DNA of 64,000 nt, taken from positions 557,001 through 621,000 of the forward strand of contig BSBK01006348.1 in assembly GCA_027943335.1 (NCBI GenBank), given 5' to 3'. Shown one piece after another: positions 1-9,720 of this stretch (positions are counted from its first letter, which is position 1; each line of letters begins with the position of its first letter). Under the pieces are notes generated by a model that was given only the letters and a program-made list of their open reading frames with translations, ran no database searches and was not told the origin of the DNA. The position numbers were made by a program, and so were the translations under genes. Source of the DNA: Chamaecyparis obtusa (lineage: Eukaryota; Streptophyta; Pinopsida; Cupressales; Cupressaceae).

Positions 1-430
1 TATCCTTGGGCGGGTATTCCAAATACCTTGTTTATTTCCTTGGCAGAGTAGGAAATAGTTACAGCTTGATGGGAGTACTAAATAACAGATTTGTGGGCCT
101 GCCTGTCATAGCCATCCACCATAGCCCGCAATATAGATTCAAATTCTTTTAGATAAAAAATGGGCATGAAAATGATTTTATCTACCTCTACCTTGCGTAG
201 TGCTTTTTTAAGGGTGTGCTTCTCCTCTGCATTCTCCCACTAGGCGCGGTATTCACTTCCTATTATGCTCTCAAAGATGATATTGGCAGCCGTAGTCTTT
301 TCCATGGTGCTCCCCTTCTCCTTTTTACTTGTCATCTTCTTCCCCTTCTTCACCTGGAGGACTGATCTTTTTTTGTTTGGAATCAATTATCTGCCCTTTG
401 CTTGGGTTCCCCACGCTGATTTTCACCATT
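1..430 (-). pseudogene. Degenerate ORF downstream of the R1 protease
   Basis: On the minus strand one frame runs from about 295 to 1 with only two in-frame stops (near 240 and 80). The segment near 60-1 reads like SYSAKEINKVFGIP, which resembles the conserved 'IN..FG(L/I)P' patch of the plant transposon-protein domain often found as an extra ORF in plant LTR elements. That likeness is from memory and weak. It probably belongs to R1 and continues outside the window. Confidence 0.35.
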
Positions 431-539
431 TTATGGAGTCTAGTTAATGGTCTGCCACCTGTATTTCGTTCTGTGCCCCAACCGTTTTGTGCTCCAACCG
501 TTTTTTTCCTTTTTGTGAAGGCTGACACCTGTTCTTTCC

Positions 540-1050
540 GTACCGATTTGCTTCCTGCCCGAACTATTCATATGGATAGCCGTACAATCCACCTTCTTGT
601 TCTACACCTGCTGCTTGCTTCCGTACGGATCCCTAACTGTACGACCCATAACGAGATCTTCCCACGTATGACCTATGTTGGTATGACTGTGAGTCCTCTG
701 TTTGTACGACTTCTGTTCGTACGATTGTAGGTCGCACAGTCTACTACTTCCGTACGACCCTCCTCTGCCTGCCGTACAGGCCCTTGTCCTGCTGCTCCTG
801 TCATACGTGCTCCTTTTGTACGGCCATCTTCTTCCTGTCATACGGGCCTGTCTTCCTTCTTCCGTACGGGCTGCTCGGTACGCCCAACTTTCATACGTAC
901 ACTATTCTATACGAACTGCCTTCCATACATGCTGCAACCTGTCCGTACTGCCCTATGAGCACTTCCATACAGCCCTGTGTTGCCTTCCGTATGGCCTATC
1001 TGTACTCCGTACGCAGGCTAGTTGTCTGGTTGGTTGGCTGTGCTCCCACG
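540..1050. repeat. Degenerate CCGTACGG-bearing tandem array
   Basis: The palindrome-like motif CCGTACGG and one-base variants (CCATACGG, CCGTATGG, TGTACGAC) recur every 20-30 bases among pyrimidine-rich spacers. Similar motifs are found in the LTRs of R4 (8650-8850, 12000-12200) and R6 and near the end of the R5 LTR. Long open frames here are products of the repeat composition and are not treated as genes. Confidence 0.6.
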
Positions 1051-1309
1051 TGTGTTCTTCCATACACCTTCTCTTGGCTTGATCTTGTACAGACGTACTT
1101 TCTTCTTCCGCATGTTGTGAAGTGTGAAATGGCACTGAATTCTTTTATAAGGCTTGTAGATGTTAGGGTTTGCCTTTGTTTCGTCTCCTGAATTTTTCAT
1201 TGCTTTTTCTCTTATTTCTTTTATTATGTCTAAGTGGCATATGGGATGTGTCTCTTTTTGTAATTTTGGCCTCCTTGTATTCCTTGTACCCCTGTGGGTA
1301 ACTTTCTTC
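1051..1309. other. No gene seen between the repeat array and the protease
   Basis: This holds a plus-strand TATA-like CTTTTATAAGG at about 1142-1152. No coding tract or boundary is recognisable. It lies inside R1. Confidence 0.3.
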
Positions 1310-2068
1310 TCATTCCTGAATTTGCAACATATTGCATTCTGGTCGGAATACCTCATAGTCCCCCATCTGTTGGTGGAATAGGCCATTAAGGGAACTAGTT
1401 TCATCTTCGAAGTATTCACCCAATTGGAGCACTCCCTCTTCATCTGGTTCCACTCCTTCCACGTCCTCTCCTTCTGAGTCGGATGTTAGATCCTGACTTA
1501 CACACTGATTCCTCAAATCTATTATGTATTTTTTCCCATCTCCCTCTATGGATAGGGTGTTTCTCTTCCAATTGTGGGTGGCCTTTGTTGCGATCAGCCA
1601 ACCTCTGCCGAGCAAGGCATCGTACCCCTTCTTTTCCAAGGTAATCACCACAAAGTCAAGAAAGAACTCTTGTGTACCAATTATTACCTTTTGCCCCACC
1701 AACGTTCCTATCGGCTTGATTCCATGCTGGTCTGCTCCGACTAATTGGAATGTGGGTGGCCAGAGTGTGGGTTTTCCTAGAGCCTTCCAAGTCTCCTCTG
1801 GTAAGACGTTCACCCCTGACCCTCCATCCACAATAGTGTTAGATAGTTTGCATTCCATTATCTCCATTTCCACTACTGCAGGTGTCCTTCCTGTCCCAAT
1901 AGTGAATAGGGTATCCGTCTTTTCCACTGGTTTCTCTTCTTCCTCCTCTCTCCCGAGATTTTCCTCCTGATTTCTTATTCCTTTTGATAGTGCTACCCTA
2001 AGCTGAGGTACCGTTTCCAACAGGTCCATAATTTTCATAGGGATGGTAGTTTCCAGTACTTGTTTCAT
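1310..2068 (-). pseudogene. R1 retropepsin-like aspartic protease fragment
   Basis: This is a 252-codon open stretch of the R1 polyprotein. The active-site loop reads IVDGGSGVNVLP (around 1825-1860), i.e. the D-x-G family motif in the DGGSG form common to plant retropepsins, followed by the ALLGRGWL flap/hydrophobic motif (around 1605-1630) that closes the fold. The family makes a dimeric aspartyl protease that cuts the Gag-Pol polyprotein. An acidic tail (DSEGEDVEGVEPDEEG) follows and then a stop. It is shifted by one frame from the upstream zinc-knuckle segment, so the polyprotein is broken. No reverse transcriptase follows in the window. Confidence 0.8.
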
Positions 2069-2385
2069 GATGTACGGTACTGGCCCCTTGTTTGGAGTTT
2101 TAGCCGTACCTCCTCTTCCTTCTGTTGTGTTATTCCTAATGTCTTTTGTGGCTTCCTGAAATCTCTCTTTCTATAGCCATGTTAGGGTATTCAAGTTTCC
2201 TCGCCTACATTCTTGTGATGGCCAATACTTCCCTCTCAGGGTCTACAATGTCAAGCCTGTTTACCCCCTTTTGTTTAGGGCAATTGGCATCCTCATGGTT
2301 ACCCGGTCCACACCATTTACACAACATTCCTTCATTCTTCCCTCCTCCATTCTGGCAATCTCGTGTGAAGTGTCCCCACTAGTTA

Positions 2386-2635
2386 CATTGCCTTCATTGG
2401 ATCATGGGTCTTCCATTAGAATCGTACTGAATTGCTCTCCGGGGTGTGTTATTATTACTGTTGTTATTGCTTCCTCGTCTATTGTTTTGGTACCCTCCTG
2501 GTGATGCTTCTGTATTAGTGTTACGTGGAGGAGTGACGGGTGGTGTGGATTGTTCTCCTTGTGTGAAAAATACTTGAGCATTCCGTGCCTTCAAGTTGTA
2601 AGGGCAGTCTTTGATTGCGTGGCCTAACACCTGGC
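2386..2635 (-). pseudogene. R1 gag C-terminus: second zinc knuckle (3' half) and linker
   Basis: The frame starts inside a CCHC zinc knuckle: the C, G-H and C-P of CxxxGHxxxxCP are here, and the first cysteines lie beyond insertion A at about 6908-6925. Ignoring A and one copy of its 5-bp duplication, the knuckle is in frame and complete. The linker that follows is rich in Asn, Thr and Pro. Gag zinc knuckles bind element RNA. Confidence 0.75.
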
Positions 2636-3428
2636 AGATGTGTTGGCTAAAAATTTTGTAAGCCGCTAAGACTACACCTTACAAAATTGTAACTTTAGAC
2701 AACAGTATAATGAGATAAATCTCTCCTCTCAGCAATAGGGGAGGCTCCCTTCTTACCGCAGGTGGCTTCAGTAGGACTTCAACTGAAATTAAATAAAGGG
2801 GCGATTCTTCCAATCTGTTCCTCTTTTTTAGGAAAGATTCACAAGTAACAACTTTCTAACTCTACAAAGATCTACTGCTATGATAATATCGATGACCCTG
2901 GAATTGACGTAAGAACAATACCAAGGGCAACAATTTACTTTTTATATTTTGTGGAATAAGTACAGGAACCCAAAGTCTCCTGCGATTATCCCAAATTAGG
3001 ATTCAAGTAGAATAACTAGTAAGGCACAAAGTCTCTTACCAAATACTCTCAAACTTAATAAAAATACCTACAACTGAAACCCAAAGTCTTCAATTCTAAG
3101 TAATTGCAGCCACTATCTAATATAACAATTTATCCTCGTGCAGCACAAAGTCTTCAAAAGTTCAAATTGGCTCTGAATACAACAGGCAGCTCAAAGTTTG
3201 CACAATTGAACTCAAATCCCTCTTGAGCAAAACTCCAAAACTCATAATCAATATCCAAAAAATGTCGTCACATAACATCTTGAATCAACACAAAGTTTGA
3301 AAACAAGTTGCCCCTTTTATTGAAAGCAATTTGAATTTACATCTAAGCTCAAAGTCTTAGAGAGTAGATACAAACTGGCAAAATTTTATTGCCTTGCCAA
3401 AAGATGATTATTTACAATGAGTTCCCTC

Positions 3429-3440
3429 CTTTATATAGGA
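3429..3440 (-). promoter_or_regulatory. TATA box of LTR A
   Basis: The minus strand reads CCTATATAAAGGAGGGA. The same TATA with the same downstream context (TCATTGTAAATAATCATCTTTTG) is conserved in B at 32314-32322 on the plus strand, supporting a real LTR promoter. Confidence 0.6.
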
Positions 3441-3987
3441 AAATAGGAGAGAGAAGGGAGGAGAGAAAAGGGGAAAACCCTTAACCACTTTGACTTATTC
3501 ACTAACTAACTAACTAACTTTGACTTATTCAAAGTTGCATGCTTAATGCACTTGCAACTTGATTACATGTTACAACTTTGCACGTGATACTATCACATGC
3601 AATTACATATGTCAAATACAAATTACAAAGACATGATGAAAACATTCTAAGTGTATGACAAGACACAACACCTATTACATCATCTTTTGTTTGTCTTCAT
3701 GCTGCTACAGGATGCGTGATGGTTGATATGTTCTAGTTTGGTGAAAGCATCTTGATCTGGAACAGGAACCTGCATCCTTAGTTCTCTTTTAAGTACATTT
3801 GTTTCTTTCCATCTCTGCCTTGAAAGAGTTCTTTCTGATTGTAGTCTTTCAAACCTTTCTGGGGAAAAAGATCCAATCTTCTTATCTAGCTTGTGTTCTA
3901 ATTCTGATTCACTTGATTCCCTCGAAGTTGAATTTCTCTTAAGGGTGGCCTTTGAGCTCTCTTATGGGCTTCCCTTTCTCTTTGTAT

Positions 3988-4233
3988 TCATTCCCTTTCC
4001 TCACATTCCAATCTTTCTCTAAGCCTCCTTTCAATTCTTTGTCTTTCACTTTCAAATTCAATACCAACTTCCTCCTCTTCCTCCAAGATGGCCCGAGCAA
4101 CTGAATAGTGTGCGTCGTCTTCTCTTTGATTCCAAATGAAAGCCCCTAAGTTTGAAATGATATCTTCCTGCCTTACATTTATATCCAAGCCTAGTTGCAC
4201 AATTGGATAGTCAGCATAGGAAGGCAACACCAT
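3988..4233 (-). other. Conserved charged ORF in the U3 of LTR A
   Basis: This 81-codon frame encodes an N-terminal NLGAFIWNQREDDAHY segment followed by a Glu/Arg-rich predicted coiled coil (EEEEEVGIEFESERQRIE). B carries the same protein-level pattern on its sense strand at 31560-31880, where the frame extends further. It may be a U3-encoded accessory protein or a captured fragment, or simply sequence not yet decayed. No known family was recognised. Confidence 0.4.
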
Positions 4234-5379
4234 CTTAGATCATTCTTTTAGTTTTGCCTTTCACGTTCCAAACTTTCTTGATTCTCCCTTTCAATCCTTT
4301 GGGCCTTTTCTTCTTCCTCTTCTGGTGTTGGCTAGAGATTCTCCTGACATAGAAATATGATATGCTTAAGTAACTATGACATGAAGGTTCCACAAGGTAA
4401 GAATATCTTCAAGTGATGGATCCACTGCACTTTTTGGATGCACAAGTATGGATTTTGGAAGACTATGAACACGGAATATGGCTGGAAAACTTTATGACAG
4501 CGAAGAGGTGAATGGATTTTAGCTCAAAAATGATAAGGAAGACCCAAAAACAGGTTTCTTGGAGGTGATTGCATGTGTGGACAGCGAGAATTATGAAAGG
4601 AAACATGTATGGAAATGAGTGGATATGACGTCTACTTAAAATGAATTGTTATGTTTTCATCATAAGCAAATGTGCAAGCAACCACCATCATGAATTTCAA
4701 GTCATGTGGCAGCGATATAGCAAGCGTGGATGGAGTGCATATAAGCATGAAAATGGGCTCTTTGAATGCAGAAGCATGTTGCAAAGTGAGCTTTCTTTCC
4801 TTGACAATTTCATTCAAGAACGGGGTTTTTAATTGCGACTGCATATGCAAGCAAGATGAAGCACTTGCATATGCAACTTGGAGAAATGAAAACGGAAGAT
4901 AGAAGAAACACAAATTCAAACACATGTAAATCTAAAAATGAAAGTTTACATGTAAACAAGATATCTTGGGAAGAAAATAGGAAAAAGACTTTACCTCAAT
5001 CCTCAAGAAGAAATCTTGGGCAAACTTTGAAATGAATCAATGGATTTTCGGATTTAGGAAAGATGGGATTTAAAAACTATATATAAATCTCTTTCCTAGT
5101 CTTTTTCCTTCAATTTTGGATAGTCAACATTGATATACAGCCAAGTGGGAAGGAATGAGAAATTAATTGCAAAGAAATAGCAACCATTTTGACATTTTCC
5201 ATGCATATGCAATGAAGGTAAAAAAACGGTGTCTAGGGCATGAATTTCAATCAAAATGAGGAAATAAAACAATCTAAGAAAGAAATAACTCACCCATAAT
5301 CAATTCTAGAGCTGAGAGAATGATTTTAGATGCTCAAATCTTCCAAACATGAGGCATTTTTGAAGAATAATGATCAAGA

Positions 5380-6340
5380 AGTGGACTGTTTTTGCCAAAA
5401 TGCACATGCTTTGTGTTTCAAACAGCATGTGCAATGCCTTAAAAAATCGACGCCTTAAGAAGAAATGCAGCTTGGGAATAAAAAACGCACTTTGTTGAAG
5501 TGAAAACACATTCAAAAACAATGTGCAATCACTCTCAAATTCGACGTCCAAGGAAAAACGCAGCTTGGAAGAGTAAAAACATACAAAAACAAACATGTAA
5601 ATGTGTTTAAAAACAACACCCAAGAGCTGGGCATTAAAAACACACTTTTCATATGCCTTTGCATGAGTTTAAAACATATGCAATGTCTCCAAAATTCAAC
5701 ACCCTAGGAAGGATATTAAAAACGCTGTTTGAAAATGCTTTTGCACATTGTTTTTAACATATGCAATCCTCTTAAAATTCGACGCCATGAGGAAAGGCAA
5801 CCAACAAAGAAGTAAGAATGCACTTTTGAGAAGTGTATGCATGTGCTTTAAAACATATGCAATGTCTCCAAAATTCGACACCCAAAAAGAAAGATTAAAT
5901 ACGCTGTTTGGAGAAGAGTTTGCACATGTAAAAATACATAAAAAGATATGTATTTGGGTTTTTAAAAAAAACACCCTTAGTGATTCTCCATTAAATACGC
6001 ACTTTTCAAGTGCAATTACATATTGATTAAAACATGTCTTTCATGAGGAAAAAGCCACTTGGAGAGTTTTTAAATACATTGTTTTCTATATGCAATCGCA
6101 TACAAAAACAACACTCAAAAAGGATTAAATACGTTCTTTTTTAATTCAACTGCACATTCTTATAAAACATGTTTTTGGCTTAGAAAAAGTCACTTTTACA
6201 TGTTTTACATATGCAATTGCATATAAAAACAACGTATTTAATCTATAAAAGACTTAATTTCAAGAGGTGGGTTTTAAAAAGTGTTTTGCATGTTGATGAT
6301 ATGCAATGAAGAATAAAAACCACACCTTTTTGAACTTAAG
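5380..6340. repeat. Degenerate ~80-150-bp tandem repeat in the U3 of LTR A
   Basis: Units contain a CATATGCAAT motif, then AAAATTCGACGCC or a variant (near 5451, 5548, 5694, 5776 and 5872), then TTAAA(T/A)ACGC(T/A)(C/G)TTT. Related units are found at the truncated left end of B (30000-30250). Palindromic TGCATATGCA motifs are also frequent around 4840-4880. Confidence 0.55.
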
Positions 6341-6907
6341 TATTTAATTTTGAATTAATTTAATATATAACTATAGTGTTTTAATAAAGTAACATGAAAT
6401 TAGATTATTTAAAAGCTAATTTCACGAAAACATTAAAAACTATAGTCAAATCAACTCGGAATGAGTTGAAATTTGAAAATGAACTTTAAAATCTATTTAA
6501 TATATTAAATATAATTCAAACACATGCAATTAACTTTGAAAACCCCACCTTTTAAGGATTTTTAAAGAATATGCAGTCAGCCTGAAAAACCCCACCTTTT
6601 ACATCATAACTTGAGTTGTACAACTCCATTTCATGTCTAAGTTAGCTTGAAACGAGCGTATTTCAAAGGGCTATTGGCTCAAGGGAAAATCAAGATAAAA
6701 AATGCTAACAAGGAAAAGAAAAACAAAGAAAAGGACTTAAAGAATGCGTGAAAAGTGTGTTATAAAGAGTTTTTCAAGGATGACGAATTATCTTTATAAC
6801 GTTTTATTCAAAACATTCAAATCATAGGGGATACTCCTACGAATTGACAAGAAAATTGCGTAGGGTTGCCACAATTTTGTGATGTCAAAATTGAGGACAA
6901 CAAGATG

Positions 6908-8155
6908 TCACATTTGCGCGGGCAAGTCCCTTTCATATGTCCCTCCTTCTCACAATCTGTGCACCAGAGTTCCCTACCATCTTTCTTTTCTTCCTTACTT
7001 CCCCTCACCTCCTTCATTAGCCACATCATGTCTTTCCTCAAGGCTTGGATGGTCTTGGACTCATCCCCACTTTCCTTTGAACTTTCACTTCCGCTTCCAT
7101 GTCGCTTAGCCTTGGAAGTTTTATTCTCACTTTCTATGTCCATTGCTCAGGTGCATGCTTCTTTAAAGGATGCTGGTGGCACTATCTTTATTTTTTGTTT
7201 TAGGGATGGGGTTAATCCTTCAATGAACCATCTTTTTTTTAATCCGTCAGCAGGTATGTTATCCAACTTCCCTATCAATTCTCTGAGTTTCCTTGTATAA
7301 CCTCTAATTGACTCATTTTTTTCTTGCCTAGTATTGTAGATTTTTGTGACTATCTCGTCATTATCATGTAGAAGTCTGAATACCTCCTCGAAGGCAGTAC
7401 GGAGGTCCTTCCAGGTGGCTCTCTAACCGGCCTCCAAGTCTGTATACCAATCAATAGCGATCCCTCTTAGAGTGGCCGGAAAGGCTTGTAACCATTGATA
7501 TGCATCATTTTCTCCATTGGCCTGCCATATGGTGATGCATGTTTTACAATGTCGGACAGGGTCCTCCGACCCATCTCCACTGACTCTAGGAAGTTTTTGC
7601 TTAACTACTGCCATTCTCTTTCTTCTTGCCACGACACTCCCTCCCATGGGGATGCTCCCTCCTGTCGGAACGCTCCCTCCTACTGAAACACTCCCTCCTG
7701 CTGGGATGCTCCCTCAAACCAGGACGCTCCCTCCTACTGAGCTAGTGCTCTCTACTTCCCCTTGCGATTCTTCTTGCCCGCTTCGTGATTGTTCCCAGCA
7801 TGCCGGAGTTTCAAGATTCTTCCACCCTTCCTTAGTGAAGTTTCTGAAATAGCTAACTTGGCTATACCTTCTATTGTGTTTTCAATAAGCCTTTCCTCAG
7901 TTTGGTTTGTACTCAAGCCTCTTAAATAGCGACCCCTCTCTTCCTCTTGGCATAACCCTAGGGTCCGTCGAGCGGCTTCCCCTTTAGTTTCTTCTTCCTG
8001 TCGGTGCTTGGGATACTTATTTGGAAGTAGGGGCATGAATTATTTTAGTACCTCATTGTCTACCTTGGTTTGTCATGCTCCCCCACTTCCCGTGTACTTC
8101 TTTCGGTCGACTGGTGGAGTACTTGTCTCATCTTCTCCCTTCCAGTCTCCTCTCT
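6908..8155 (-). pseudogene. R1 gag middle region and first zinc knuckle
   Basis: From 7650 leftwards the translation shows a retrotransposon gag domain: a WLQAFPATLRGIAIDWY tract (about 7440-7500), then a region with the RELIGKLD and WFIEGLTP patterns typical of plant gag, then a Lys/Ser/Glu-rich linker and the CCHC knuckle CTDCEKEGHMKGTC (about 6925-6965). There are in-frame stops near 7425 and 7145. The upstream part (7752-8036) is Glu/Arg-rich. It is cut by R4 at 8156-8160 and by A at 6903-6907. The family role is capsid/nucleocapsid of virus-like particles. Confidence 0.75.
7635..7745 (-). repeat. 18-bp tandem repeat in the R1 gag frame
   Basis: About five or six copies of an 18-bp unit (plus strand ATGCTCCCTCCTGTCGGA and variants) encode a repeating Gly-Gly-Ser-(Val/Ile)-Pro-type hexapeptide on the minus strand. 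The multiple-of-three length keeps the gag frame. Confidence 0.6.
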
Positions 8156-8649
8156 TTCTTTGTAATGTCCCCAATTTAAATAAAGTTATTATATTTGGGT
8201 CCTGATCGATTTAGTTTATCTCAGGCCCATTTTCTTTTGTTGGCGTAGGTGTAGTTGTCGCCGTCGGCTCTTTTGTGCACTCTCGGGAGTTTTCCCGATA
8301 GGTATTTATGCTCGGCATGTAGGTTAGTTTTCATATGTGGAGATTTATATTTGATTTGTATTTGCGAATTCCTATTGGGATTCTGCTTTTCACCATTTCG
8401 GAGGTGAAAGACCCTCCCTATTTGGTTTGTTGCAGTTTCGGTGGGATTCAACCCTCACCCTACTCTGCTTGTTTCTACTTGTATCGGATCTGGCAAATCC
8501 GAAGTTTCGTCAATAAATTCAATAAGTTCTTTATGGTAAACATATCTAGCGTACGAGTCTTCGGAAGTCATATTCTATCCTTGGCAAAGAAGCAAAGACG
8601 TCATAGAAACATCTGAGAGATACCACAAAACACCCTTCGGCACCCTCCA

Positions 8650-8850
8650 CTCGCCACCTCTATACGGCTCCTCTCAGTCACCGTACGGCCAAACCAGCTT
8701 CCGTACGATCCTCACCAACTACCGTACGGCCTCAACCATGTTCCTCCATATGACCTAAAACTTCACCTTACGGCCCAGCCTGCTCCACCATACGGTCATG
8801 TCAGTCTCCACCGTGCGGCCAACTTCCAAACACCGTACGGTCTGCCTGCC
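8650..8850 (+). repeat. CCGTACGG array in the R4 5' LTR
   Basis: About eight CCGTACGG-like motifs spaced 20-45 bases apart, immediately upstream of the minisatellite. An equivalent set lies in the 3' LTR at about 12000-12245. Confidence 0.6.
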
Positions 8851-9578
8851 TCTGGTCTGCTTGTATGCCTCCAGCCTGCTTGCCTCCGATCTGCCTATCT
8901 ACCTCTGGCCTGCCTGCCTCCGGCCTGTTTGCCTCCGGACGACCTGCCTGCCTCCGACTTGCCTATCTACCTCCGGCCTGCCTGCCTCCAGACAACGTGC
9001 TTGCCTCCGGCCTGCCTATCTGCCTTCAGCTTGCTTGCCTCCGGTCTGCCTGTCTACCTCCGGCCTGCCTGCCTCCGGCCTGTTTGCCTCCAGATGGCCC
9101 GCCTGCCTCCAACCTGCCTATCTACCTCCACCCTGCCTGCCTCCGGCCTGTCTGCCTCCAGACAACCTACCTGCCTTCGGCTTGCCTATCTACCTTCGGC
9201 CTGCCTGCCCCCGGCCTGTCTACCTCCGGATGGTCTGCCTGTCTACCTCCCGACAACCTACCTGCCTATCTGCCTTCGGCCTGCTTGCCTCCAGTCTGCC
9301 TGTCTGCCTCAGGCCTGCTTGCCTCCGGTCTACCTATCTGCCTCCGGCCTGTTTGCCTCCAGACAGCCTGCCAACCTCTAACCTGCCTGTCTACCTCCGG
9401 CCTGCCTGCCTTCGGCGTGTCTACCTCCGGCCTGTCTGACCCCGGATAGTCTGCCTGCCTCTGGCATTCCTGCCTCCGATTTGTCTACCTCCGGCCTGCT
9501 TGCCTTTGGCCTGCCTGCCTCCGGCCTATCTACCTCCGGCTTGCCTGTCCACCTCCGGCCTGCCTACCTACCTAGTTC
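8846..9578 (+). repeat. CTGCCTGCCTCCGGC minisatellite, R4 5' LTR
   Basis: Tandem 15-bp and 19-bp units of the form CGGCCTGCCTGCCTC, with variants. All three frames stay open because the unit lacks stops, which creates long Cys/Leu/Pro ORFs that I reject as genes. A shorter version occurs in the 3' LTR. Confidence 0.85.
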
Positions 9579-9684
9579 CGTACGGCCTTCCAATTCAGTG
9601 TGCGGCCTATCCTTCACACGATCCATATTACAAACAGCAGACAAAGGCCTGTTTCTAGTTGAGTTGTGTTTGGGAACATTACAG

Positions 9685-9696
9685 TGGTATCAGAGC
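9685..9696 (+). other. R4 primer-binding site (tRNA-Met type)
   Basis: TGGTATCAGAGC begins one base after the LTR end. It is the standard complement of the 3' end of plant initiator tRNA-Met used by many plant LTR elements. Confidence 0.85.
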
Positions 9697-9720
9697 TGGT
9701 CATCTTGCTAGCCTGTTGGG

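Larger units (their letters stand above)
2641..6902 (-). mobile_element. A: 4.26-kb solo LTR inserted in the R1 gag
   Basis: The boundaries are TGTTGGC... on the left and ...GGACAACA on the right, flanked by identical agatg duplications at 2636-2640 and 6903-6907. The host gag frame resumes exactly across the duplication, which confirms both edges. No internal direct repeat, primer site or pol is visible, so this looks like a solo LTR. A TATA box on the minus strand at about 3430-3438, followed by AATAAA-like signals, sets the orientation: U3 is about 6902-3440 and R-U5 about 3430-2641. A related, truncated copy in the opposite orientation is B (29990-33115). An LTR this long is unusual. Confidence 0.8.
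8161..9683 (+). repeat. R4 5' LTR
   Basis: 1523 bp, from TGTAATGTCCCC to GGGAACATTACA. The first ~480 bases match the start of the 3' LTR and, inverted, the right end of R6. The middle carries CCGTACGG motifs and a GC-rich minisatellite. The length difference from the 3' LTR (1392 bp) is mainly minisatellite copy number. Confidence 0.9.

Noticed and set aside
265..1191. Overlapping Cys/Leu/Ser-rich ORFs on the plus strand
   Set aside because: They lie in a degenerate CCGTACGG repeat and antisense to R1; no start context or family motif.
8798..9711. Long Cys/Leu/Pro-rich open frames in all three plus frames
   Set aside because: They follow from a stop-free CTGCCTGCCTCCGGC minisatellite inside the R4 LTR; they have no conserved domain, and the repeat length changes freely between the two LTRs.
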